Shown: one piece after another, positions 55,625-61,714 of the stretch
Layout: each line of letters opens with the position of its first letter
How positions within the stretch are numbered: position 1 is the stretch's first letter
NCBI GenBank assembly: GCA_030426475.1
Contig: JAUHYR010000003.1
Location: 1 to 61,714, forward strand
Direction: 5' to 3'
DNA: 61,714 nucleotides
Source of the DNA: Bacteroidia bacterium
GTDB lineage: Bacteria > Bacteroidota > Bacteroidia > Flavobacteriales_E > Vicingaceae
Notes under the pieces: generated by a model
What the model was told of the DNA's origin: nothing
Database searches by the model: none
Seen by the model: the letters and a program-made list of their open reading frames with translations, nothing else
Program-made: the position numbers and the translations under genes

Positions 55625-56608
55625 TTAATTAGGTTGATATTGTTCAACCAATTCAGCAATTGCTTTTATATGCGCAGGGGTAGTACCACAACATCCGCCA
55701 ACAATATCGACTAAACCTTCATCTAAAAACACTTTTATTTGTGCTGCCATCTGTTCCGGTGATTCATCATATTCACCCATTTCATTTGGTAATCCAGCAT
55801 TTGGATGTGCACTTACAAAAAAGTTTGACTTTTCTCTCATTACTTTTAAGTATGGTCTTAATGCTAAAGCTCCTAAAGCACAGTTTAAACCAATACTAAG
55901 AGGTTTACTATGTTCAACTGAAATCATAAAGGCTTCTGTTGTTTGGCCTGACAGGGTTCTTCCACTTGCATCAGTTATGGTTCCTGAAATCATTACAGGT
56001 AAATTTGTACCCAACTCTTTTTGAATTTCATCAATTGCAAAAAGTGCTGCCTTAGCATTTAATGTATCAGTAATAGTTTCTACCAATAATAAGTCAGAAC
56101 CTCCTTCAATTAAACCTTTTGCTTGTTCTTTAAAAGCAACCACTAATTCATTAAAGGTGATATTTCTAAATCCCGGGTCGTTTACATCCGGAGACATTGA
56201 AGCTAATTTGGTGGTAGGTCCCATAGAACCAGCCACAAATCTAGGTTTGTTTGGTGTTTTTTTAGTGAATTCATCTGCAACTTCTTTGGCTATTTTGGCG
56301 CAAGCATAATTAATTTCATATACCGCATCTTCTAACTCATAATCAGCCTGTGCAACAGATGTACTTCCGAATGAATTGGTTTCAATAATATCAGAGCCTG
56401 CTTCTAAATAGGCAGCATGAATTTCTTTGATAACATCAGGGCGAGTAATGGATAAAATATCGTTGTTTCCTTTTAATGAAAGATGGTGATTTTTAAATCG
56501 CTCTCCTCTAAAATCTTCTTCGGTAAGTTTATATCGTTGAATCATGGTTCCCATAGCTCCGTCCAAAACCAAGATTCTATTTTTTAGAACTTCTCTTATA
56601 TCAGTCAT
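55625..56608 (-). CDS. Homocysteine S-methyltransferase subunit of split MetH
   Basis: A 327-residue barrel domain that binds and activates homocysteine. [14 protein letters not shown] (about 15-28) is the conserved start. The zinc ligands are the cysteine in IGLNCALG and the adjacent pair in [12 protein letters not shown]. It corresponds to the N-terminal third of E. coli MetH and ends cleanly. It starts eight bases before the end of the 77-residue ORF and ends five bases before the larger metH part, which supplies methyl-cobalamin. Confidence 0.94.
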   Translation of the reverse strand: MTDIREVLKNRILVLDGAMGTMIQRYKLTEEDFRGERFKNHHLSLKGNNDILSITRPDVIKEIHAAYLEAGSDIIETNSFGSTSVAQADYELEDAVYEINYACAKIAKEVADEFTKKTPNKPRFVAGSMGPTTKLASMSPDVNDPGFRNITFNELVVAFKEQAKGLIEGGSDLLLVETITDTLNAKAALFAIDEIQKELGTNLPVMISGTITDASGRTLSGQTTEAFMISVEHSKPLSIGLNCALGALALRPYLKVMREKSNFFVSAHPNAGLPNEMGEYDESPEQMAAQIKVFLDEGLVDIVGGCCGTTPAHIKAIAELVEQYQPN

Positions 56609-56834
56609 TTCCAGTAGCTTCCTTTTGCTGGTTTTGTTTATAATGTCGATAAATTAAAAACCCAACCACACCAAAAGCCACATAGGGGATAAACATTAAA
56701 TAGACTATTCCCTGATTTATGCCGGCACCCACATCATCCTGACTTTCAATTACAGCCTTACACATAGCGCATTGCGAAAACGCCTGACTAGCAGCAAATA
56801 GAAACAAGAAGATTGAAATAATTATTTTTTGCAT
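56601..56834 (-). CDS. Small membrane protein with CxxC, unknown function
   Basis: A 77-residue protein: signal peptide ([20 protein letters not shown]), a mature start [11 protein letters not shown] with a CxxC pair, a glycine-containing turn, one membrane segment (about 45-63, [19 protein letters not shown]) and a short charged tail. I recall similar small proteins near cytochrome oxidase genes in Bacteroidetes but cannot name a function. A thiol or copper-handling role is possible because SCO genes lie upstream. It overlaps the homocysteine methyltransferase start by eight bases. Confidence 0.75.
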   Translation of the reverse strand: MQKIIISIFLFLFAASQAFSQCAMCKAVIESQDDVGAGINQGIVYLMFIPYVAFGVVGFLIYRHYKQNQQKEATGND

Positions 56835-56838
56835 GGCG

Positions 56839-56870
56839 CAAAAATAAGAACCATTTTAACCATTAGCAAT
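56839..56870 (-). promoter_or_regulatory. Possible promoter at the 5' edge of the 77-residue gene
   Basis: Minus strand ATTG (56867-56870), 20 bases, then TATTTTTG (56839-56846), an exact -7 match. The start of transcription would fall at or next to the ATG (56834), so the transcript could be leaderless or nearly so. Confidence 0.4.
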
Positions 56871-56890
56871 AAATATAACTTGTTTAAGAT

Positions 56891-57421
56891 TTAAGAATAG
56901 TAAGGGGCAATCATCAGGTAGACTATTACTCCGGTAACCGAGACGTAAAGCCAAAGAGGTAGGGCTATTCGGGCTATTTTTCTATGTCTGTCAAATTTTT
57001 CGCTCAAAGCCCTAACAACCGTAATTAAAACCAAGGGAACAATAGCTGCAGCCAGTACTATATGTGTTAATAATAAAAAGTAATAGATTCCCTTCATTAT
57101 TCCTTCTCCGCCAAATTTAGTAGGTGCGTTTGTAGAATGATATAAAACATAACATACTAAAAACAAGAGTGATAGAATTAACGCAGTGAACATCATTTTA
57201 CGATGAAGTTCAATTTTTTTATTCTTGATGGCAATAAAACCTAGTACTAAAAAAACTGCTGTTAAACCATTTATGATTGCATTTATTAAAGTTAAAAACT
57301 TAAATGACTCTCCCACCCCTTCCGGCTTGGGTAAATAGTAAAGAACCATTACTGCTAGTGGTAATGCTATTGAACCAATCCAAATTATTCTTTTCCCTTG
57401 TACTTCAGTTAGTGTTAGCAT
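56891..57421 (-). CDS. DUF420-family membrane protein, oxidase assembly
   Basis: A 176-residue inner-membrane protein with about five segments, related to the DUF420/CtaM-like group found beside cytochrome oxidase genes. Histidines in the membrane region (LHRKMMFTALILS, YHSTNAPTKFGGEG, LLTHIVLAAAIVP, HRKIARIALPLWLYVSVTG) are typical and may bind haem or copper. Placement directly after SCO (17-base overlap) supports a role in oxidase assembly. The exact activity is not known to me. Confidence 0.85.
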   Translation of the reverse strand: MLTLTEVQGKRIIWIGSIALPLAVMVLYYLPKPEGVGESFKFLTLINAIINGLTAVFLVLGFIAIKNKKIELHRKMMFTALILSLLFLVCYVLYHSTNAPTKFGGEGIMKGIYYFLLLTHIVLAAAIVPLVLITVVRALSEKFDRHRKIARIALPLWLYVSVTGVIVYLMIAPYYS

Positions 57422-58025
57422 CCTTTAATAGTTTAATATCTGATAAAAGCTGTTTTACTTCTTCTTCTTTCGTTCCATCATAAACTCCTCTCACATGATT
57501 TTGTTCATCCACTAAAAAAAATAATTCAGAGTGAAGAAAACCTCCCGGAGCAAATTCATCTTCGGAAGCAGAACTAAAATATCCCTTTTCCGCTAAACTA
57601 TATATTTCCTCCTTTTCTCCGGTTATTAAGTGCCAGTTAGGACTTACTTCTAGTTTATCAGCATATTTTTTAAGCTTAGCTATTGTATCAGTTTTCGGGT
57701 CAACGGTGAAAGAAAGAATATTTATCTCTCCTTTTGAAGCATATTTTTCATCTACCAATTTCATATTATTCATCATCACCGGACAAATAGATGGGCAAGA
57801 AGTAAAAAAGAAGTTTGCAACATGTATTTTCCCTGTTACCGTTTGTAAAGAAATTTTTTGATTTTCTTGGTTGACTAATTCAAAATCCGGTAAAGTGTGA
57901 TAGATAGTGTCTCCGGACTCATTTCCTGACTTTTCTCCAATATAAGGTAAAGAAGGGGTTTTAGTCTTACATGATACTAAAAAGACAATTATCGAAATAC
58001 TAAGAATTTTCTTTAAGTGGTACAT
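57405..58025 (-). CDS. SCO1/SenC-family copper chaperone lipoprotein
   Basis: Membrane-anchored thioredoxin-fold protein delivering copper to the CuA site of cytochrome oxidase; 206 residues. The signal ends in the lipobox LVSC (Cys19). The copper motif is C77PSICP with Cys77 and Cys81 (CxxxC), and the third ligand is His165 in FLHSELFFLVD. All three ligands are present, so it should be functional. It overlaps the preceding SCO-like ORF by 26 bases and DUF420 by 17, indicating tight coupling. Confidence 0.93.
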   Translation of the reverse strand: MYHLKKILSISIIVFLVSCKTKTPSLPYIGEKSGNESGDTIYHTLPDFELVNQENQKISLQTVTGKIHVANFFFTSCPSICPVMMNNMKLVDEKYASKGEINILSFTVDPKTDTIAKLKKYADKLEVSPNWHLITGEKEEIYSLAEKGYFSSASEDEFAPGGFLHSELFFLVDEQNHVRGVYDGTKEEEVKQLLSDIKLLKDANTN

Positions 58026-58677
58026 ATTCCTCCTTGATTAGTGCTGATATAGCATCCAATAGTTTTTTTGATTGTTCAACACTTGTTCCGTCAAAAATTC
58101 CTCTCAATCTAGCCTCTCTGTCTATTAAAAAAACATAATTTGTAAACCCTTTTTCAGTTGATTGGCATGGTGGAAAGCATAAATCTGAAGCAAGTAAATT
58201 TTTAGATTCCTCTTCTGTAAGAAAGACAAAATACCAAAATGATTCTTTCCCAATTTTATCTATGTAATCATAATACTGCTCATTAAATGGTAAAGAATCT
58301 GTTACCCAATTTCCAATGATTGCAAAATGGTCGTCAACAATGGTTTCATTACCTTTATTTGATTGAATTAATGAACGTTGAATTTTTTCACGAATGTGTG
58401 AAGTGATTTTTACTTCATTTTTATCGAGATAAGGATTAAAAAAATATAGCAGCCTGACTTTACCATTGCTTTTATGAATTGATGCTGTTTGCTCTACAAT
58501 GGTATTAAAAGTATAATCGGCAATAGGGTAATAAACCGTATCACCGTTTACGAATTCTTTTTTACCAAGATAAGGCAATGGTTTGTATATATGCTCCGCA
58601 TTAAAAAGTATCAGGTAAATAATTGCGGGAAGCAACAATATTATACCTAGAAAAATTATTTTTTTTGAAGTTTTCAT
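58000..58677 (-). CDS. Degenerate SCO-like paralogue lacking the copper motif
   Basis: A 225-residue protein with one N-terminal membrane anchor (about 7-25). It aligns along its length with the SCO gene that follows: PYLGKKEFVNGDTVYY against PYIGEKSGNESGDTIYH, and YVFLIDREARLRGIFDGTS against FFLVDEQNHVRGVYDGTK. At the CxxxC position it has FFNPYLDKNEV with no cysteine, and the conserved histidine is gone. It instead has a new Cys167-x3-Cys171 (LCFPPCQS) just before the last strands. It probably is a structural or thiol partner of SCO. Its ATG lies five bases after a terminator. Confidence 0.8.
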   Translation of the reverse strand: MKTSKKIIFLGIILLLPAIIYLILFNAEHIYKPLPYLGKKEFVNGDTVYYPIADYTFNTIVEQTASIHKSNGKVRLLYFFNPYLDKNEVKITSHIREKIQRSLIQSNKGNETIVDDHFAIIGNWVTDSLPFNEQYYDYIDKIGKESFWYFVFLTEEESKNLLASDLCFPPCQSTEKGFTNYVFLIDREARLRGIFDGTSVEQSKKLLDAISALIKEEYVPLKENS

Positions 58678-58681
58678 ATAT

Positions 58682-58708
58682 AAAAAAAGCCCTGAAATTT
58701 CAGGGCTT
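58682..58708 (-). terminator. Intrinsic terminator after the oxidase subunit operon
   Basis: Perfect inverted repeat AAGCCCTGAAA / TTTCAGGGCTT, read on the minus strand into TTTTTTT. It lies 20 bases after the subunit IV stop and ends five bases before the ATG of the SCO-like gene, so the SCO genes would be reached by read-through only, unless a promoter overlaps it. Confidence 0.88.
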
Positions 58709-58727
58709 AAATTTAATAATTAATCTT

Positions 58728-59111
58728 TTAAGAATTCCACCACATAAAATCAAAGTCCCTTATAGCTAATGCCTCATTAAGGCATATAAACGTAAGATAA
58801 AGCACAAATATGATATAAGGTGCTAGAATTGTCCATTTTAAATTTCTTCTTTCGTGACCTAAATGCATATAATCAAATACAATGTAGAATGCTTTGAATA
58901 AAGTAAGAATAATAAATGTCCACTTCACCATTCCCCAAATAGCATCAGGATTGGCACTTAAGCTTTTCCAGATTAAACCAAGTGTTACCTCAACAGTTGT
59001 AATACCAAGTAAAACCCAAAAAATTAACCAAATTCTTTTTCTAACTTTTTTGCCTTCTTCTTCACCGTGATGAACTGCAAATTCGTAAGCTGAGTCTGAA
59101 TGATTTGACAT
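58728..59111 (-). CDS. Cytochrome c oxidase subunit IV (prokaryotic type)
   Basis: A 127-residue membrane protein with three segments (about 28-48, 63-82 and 94-114). IWLIFWVLLGITTVEVTLGL and FKAFYIVFDYMHLGHERR are typical of the small subunit IV of caa3-type haem-copper oxidases. It is last in the cyoE-cox3-cox3-cox4 unit and followed by a terminator. The catalytic subunits I and II are not in the window. Confidence 0.88.
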   Translation of the reverse strand: MSNHSDSAYEFAVHHGEEEGKKVRKRIWLIFWVLLGITTVEVTLGLIWKSLSANPDAIWGMVKWTFIILTLFKAFYIVFDYMHLGHERRNLKWTILAPYIIFVLYLTFICLNEALAIRDFDFMWWNS

Positions 59112-59129
59112 ACCTAAACGTTTTATTTT

Positions 59130-60092
59130 TTAAACAAGATAAAAGAATGTGAACACGAATACCCATACAAGGTCAACGAAGTGCCAGTAAAGACCTACTT
59201 TCTCTACCATTTCATAATGCCCTCTTTTTTCGTAAGTATTCATTATTACATTCACAAAAATTACAAAATTAATTACCACACCACTAAATACGTGAGTTCC
59301 GTGAAATCCTGTGATAAAGAAAAAGAAATCAGCAAATAAAGGAACACCGTATTCGTTCATTTCAAGGTTTGCTCCTTGAATGATATTCCCGCTCATAATA
59401 GCCTCTTTAGCAGCATCTCCGGTTAAAATAAACTGCTGAACTTCTTCTGAACCAAGTGCTAATCCGTTCCCCATTGCACGAAGTGCCTGAGGAAGATGTA
59501 CGGAAGCTTCTCCGGTAATTCCTACAATATGAGCATGATGATGACCAATATGAGAATGTCCGAAGTATTCTCCTGCTTCAGCAGCAGCTATAGAAGTACC
59601 ATCAGATAATGCTAAAGTAAAATCTCCAAACATGTGGGCGATGCTACCATCTGCCATTTGTAGAGCTCCTTCAGCTGTTCCGTGTATAAAATGATACCAC
59701 TCCCAAGCCTGAGAGCCAACGAATATTAAACCTCCGATAATCGTTAACCCCAACCAAAGTATCACACTTTTCCTCTTCATTCTGTGACCTGCTTCAACAG
59801 CTAATACCATGGTAACAGAACTCATGATAAGGATGAATGTCATTAAAGCCACATAAAGTAATGGATGATGCCCATGCATAAAAGGGAAGTGTGTAAATAC
59901 ATTTTCGGCTACTGGCCAAATGTCTGAGAAACGATGACGGAAAAACCCGTAAGAAACTAAAAATCCGGAAAAGGTTAAGGCATCTGAGATTAGGAAGAAC
60001 CACATCATCATTTTACCATAACTAATACCAAATGGAGACTCTCCGCCTCCCCAAATTTTTTCAGTGTCTAAAGATTCTGTTTGATGTCCCAT
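59130..60092 (-). CDS. Cytochrome c oxidase subunit III with a His-rich loop
   Basis: Integral subunit III of 320 residues. PFGISYGKMMMWFFLISDAL, FVGSQAWEWYHFIHGTAEGA, FFFFITGFHGTHVFSGV and VEKVGLYWHFVDLVWVFVF are family signatures. Between the fourth and fifth membrane segments is an inserted soluble loop of about 90 residues (about 155-245) containing HSHIGHHHAHIVG. The loop might bind metal or interact with a partner, but this is inference. It is encoded together with a second subunit III-like gene. Confidence 0.92.
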   Translation of the reverse strand: MGHQTESLDTEKIWGGGESPFGISYGKMMMWFFLISDALTFSGFLVSYGFFRHRFSDIWPVAENVFTHFPFMHGHHPLLYVALMTFILIMSSVTMVLAVEAGHRMKRKSVILWLGLTIIGGLIFVGSQAWEWYHFIHGTAEGALQMADGSIAHMFGDFTLALSDGTSIAAAEAGEYFGHSHIGHHHAHIVGITGEASVHLPQALRAMGNGLALGSEEVQQFILTGDAAKEAIMSGNIIQGANLEMNEYGVPLFADFFFFITGFHGTHVFSGVVINFVIFVNVIMNTYEKRGHYEMVEKVGLYWHFVDLVWVFVFTFFYLV

Positions 60093-60101
60093 AAAACTAA
60101 A

Positions 60102-60689
60102 TTATGCTACAAATGTTAAAAATAAATAAATATATATCCATAGTCCGTCCATAAAATGCCAGTATATGGAACAGAGTTGCAAACCTAATAAATTTTTTGA
60201 GTTATACTTATGCCTATGCGAATTTAGAATGGAAATAATTAAGGCAATAAACCCTCCTATTAGGTGAACCAGATGTACAGCCGTTAATACATATAGAAAC
60301 TGGCTCGCAGAGTTAGTGGTTCCTGTAAAGAAATAACCCAAATCAACCAATTGGTTCCACCCAATAAATTGGCAAACGGCAAATCCAATCCCAAGTATTA
60401 AAGAGCCGTATAAATACTGTTTAACACCCGAATAATTATCTTTTTTTGCCGACTTATTGGCAAGAATAAACATTACGCTACTTCCTATCAGTAGAATAGT
60501 ACTTAAAGTAAAAATAGCAGGTAACTGAATATGTTCCCAGCCCGGGTCAGCCATTCTAACAAGCACCGCACTTGTTAAGCCACCGAAAAACATAATTATG
60601 CTTACTATGCCCAGCCAAAGTAAAGGTTTAGCTGTTTTTCTTCTGTGCTCTTCTTTAAATCCTTGTTTATCCAATGTGGTAGTAATCAT
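60102..60689 (-). CDS. Second haem-copper oxidase subunit III-family protein
   Basis: A 195-residue membrane protein with five segments, the short form of subunit III. LWLGIVSIIMFFGGLTSAVL, FLYVLTAVHLVHLIGGFIAL and LQLCSIYWHFMDGLWIYIYL match the family. Two subunit III genes in tandem are usual in Bacteroidetes oxidase operons. Its ATG shares one base with the cyoE stop (TAATG), and it is nine bases before the longer subunit III gene. Confidence 0.9.
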   Translation of the reverse strand: MITTTLDKQGFKEEHRRKTAKPLLWLGIVSIIMFFGGLTSAVLVRMADPGWEHIQLPAIFTLSTILLIGSSVMFILANKSAKKDNYSGVKQYLYGSLILGIGFAVCQFIGWNQLVDLGYFFTGTTNSASQFLYVLTAVHLVHLIGGFIALIISILNSHRHKYNSKNLLGLQLCSIYWHFMDGLWIYIYLFLTFVA

Positions 60690-61585
60690 TAAATTTTATC
60701 AAAATAAAGGGTTAAAAGTGCTATTGGCAAATAAATAAAACAAGCAAACATTACCATTAAAGCTGACTTGTCTGATTTTGTATAATAAAGCCTTATAGCA
60801 GGTATAATTAATAGAACTGCTAGTGCAGTTAAAATAATTGCAGAAGTAATTCCTGAAAACTTAAAAACATAAGGCAAAAATCCCACAGGAATCATAAACA
60901 AGCTGTAAAGAAAAATTAAAAATGCAGAGGTATCATTTTTTTCACCTGAGGGAAGCATTTTAAAACCCGCTTTTTTATAGTCTGCATCTGCTTTCCAGGC
61001 TATTGCCCAAAAATGAGGGAATTGCCATACAAATTGAATAGCAAACAAAATGCCTGCTTCCAGTCCAAAACTATCAGCATATGCTACATAGCCTAAAAGT
61101 GGTGGAATAGCTCCGGGAAAAGCACCTACAAAAACAGAAACCGGAGAAATTCTTTTTAATGGTGTGTAAATAAAAACATAGGAGAACCATGCTAATAAAC
61201 CTAAAACTCCTGCTAAAAAATTAAACTGAATAAATAAAATAGAAAGTCCGATTATTAAAATAGCTGAGCTGACAATAAATGCCTCTGTCACCGACATTCT
61301 TCCATCAGCCAGAGGTCGGTTAGCAGTTCTACTCATCAACTTATCTAAATCTTTTTCCCAAATTTGGTTAAATCCATTGGAAGCTCCTGTTAACAAATAA
61401 CCCCCAACTGCAAGTAGTATAATATCAGAAATAAAAACAGAGTCTGCAGCGATAAGATAACCCGCTACAGCAGAAAAAACTACAAAGAAATTTAATCTGA
61501 ATTTTGTAAGTGTTAGATAGTCAGTTATTTTAATCGAAATAATTGATTTATCACTTACAACAGCCTCTTTTGTTTGATAACCCAT
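60689..61585 (-). CDS. cyoE: CyoE/CtaB, protoheme IX farnesyltransferase (heme O synthase)
   Basis: Inner-membrane prenyltransferase making heme O, the substrate of CtaA. The open frame continues to 61681, but this extension overlaps acs and has no family character. The ATG at 61585 gives MGYQTKEAVVSDKSI and 298 residues, the normal length. The first Asp-rich motif with ASNGFNQIWEKDLDKLMSRT and RPLADGRM, the FIYTPLKRISPVSVFVGAFP loop and FPHFWAIAWKADADYKKAGF are diagnostic. It is first in the oxidase accessory operon. Confidence 0.95.
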   Translation of the reverse strand: MGYQTKEAVVSDKSIISIKITDYLTLTKFRLNFFVVFSAVAGYLIAADSVFISDIILLAVGGYLLTGASNGFNQIWEKDLDKLMSRTANRPLADGRMSVTEAFIVSSAILIIGLSILFIQFNFLAGVLGLLAWFSYVFIYTPLKRISPVSVFVGAFPGAIPPLLGYVAYADSFGLEAGILFAIQFVWQFPHFWAIAWKADADYKKAGFKMLPSGEKNDTSAFLIFLYSLFMIPVGFLPYVFKFSGITSAIILTALAVLLIIPAIRLYYTKSDKSALMVMFACFIYLPIALLTLYFDKI

Positions 61586-61646
61586 TAGTGGTAATTCTGA
61601 GCACGAAATTATAAAATTATAAGTTTTTGAAAGATTTTTTTGACTC

Positions 61647-61714
61647 TTATTTTTCAAATGCTCCCTTTTTAATCTCGTCAACTACCGAAGGGTCTAATAA
61701 AGTAGAAGTATCAC
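61647..61714 (-). CDS. acs: Acetyl-CoA synthetase, last 21 residues (cut by window edge)
   Basis: The partial minus-strand frame reads DTSTLLDPSVVDEIKKGAFE then K and stop. The DTSTLLDPSVV ending is the typical extreme C terminus of acetyl-CoA synthetase (E. coli Acs has GDTSTLADPGVV). Only the tail is present; AMP-binding motifs lie outside. It stops 61 bases before the cyoE ATG on the same strand. Confidence 0.75.
   Translation of the reverse strand, partial: DTSTLLDPSVVDEIKKGAFEK

Noticed and set aside
61586-61681. N-terminal extension of cyoE
   Set aside because: It overlaps the acs tail and reads as Lys-rich noise before MGYQTK; the normal length is reached from the ATG at 61585.
1-61714. 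tRNA, rRNA, insertion sequences, prophage or integrase genes
   Set aside because: I saw no cloverleaf-like segments, transposase motifs or phage genes while reading both strands; a dedicated scan would be needed to exclude short RNAs.

Overview
The window is a stretch of a low-GC chromosome from a member of the Bacteroidota, most likely the order Flavobacteriales. The evidence is the gliding/type IX secretion genes gldB, gldC, gldD and gldE, proteins with type IX C-terminal sorting domains, a TonB-dependent receptor with a carboxypeptidase-like N-terminal domain, a PorT-type barrel, a split MetH, promoters of the Bacteroidetes pattern (TTTG, about 18-21 bases, TAnnTTTG) and the near absence of Shine-Dalgarno sequences. 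I see no tRNA, rRNA, CRISPR array, insertion sequence or prophage. The region reads as core chromosome with dense operons.

Layout. 1-11.4 kb (minus strand): the division and cell-wall (dcw) cluster mraZ-rsmH-ftsL-ftsI-murE-mraY-murD-unknown ORF-ftsW-murG-murC, with murC cut by the window edge. A four-decamer MraZ box lies before mraZ. 11.6-13.0 kb (plus): an alpha/beta hydrolase and the GTPase engB behind a clear Bacteroidetes promoter. 13.1-16.4 kb (minus): a small secreted protein, a type IX cargo protein, gldC and gldB. 16.5-21.2 kb (plus): a PorT-like barrel, nadE, a large M48 metallopeptidase and another envelope protein. 21.2-25.4 kb: ferredoxin and ferredoxin-NADP reductase (minus), then a FadL/OmpP1 porin, an SGNH lipoprotein and a small Fe-S protein (plus).

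25.4-30.9 kb is the most interesting regulatory stretch. It has a cysteine-rich small lipoprotein, a beta-helix-type lipoprotein, a TonB-dependent receptor and a divergent PhoB-like response regulator. I find 7-base direct repeats (TTAACAT-like) with an exact 11-base period upstream of the beta-helix lipoprotein, the receptor and the regulator. This is the geometry of a Pho box, so the locus is a candidate phosphate-responsive outer-membrane uptake or scavenging module. That function is inference.

30.9-37.9 kb (minus): the elongation cluster purH-mreB-mreC-mreD-mrdA-rodA. 38.0-43.4 kb: a MacB-like permease, a secreted type IX protein, ribonuclease G/E, a 31-residue very basic protein, a TPR membrane protein and HU. 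43.5-47.0 kb (plus): mutY-ssb-gldE-gldD. 47.0-61.7 kb (minus): heme A synthase, a large type IX secreted subtilase, an OmpA protein, split metH, and the cytochrome oxidase accessory block (77-residue CxxC protein, DUF420, SCO, a degenerate SCO paralogue, subunit IV, two subunit III genes, cyoE), ending in the last codons of acs.

The genes fall into four themes: wall synthesis for division and elongation, gliding/type IX secretion, haem-copper oxidase assembly, and a possible phosphate-controlled uptake locus. Items I consider least explained by known biology are the unknown dcw ORF, the SCO paralogue that has lost its copper motif, the Pho-like repeats, and two intrinsic terminators that end within a few bases of the next start codon.
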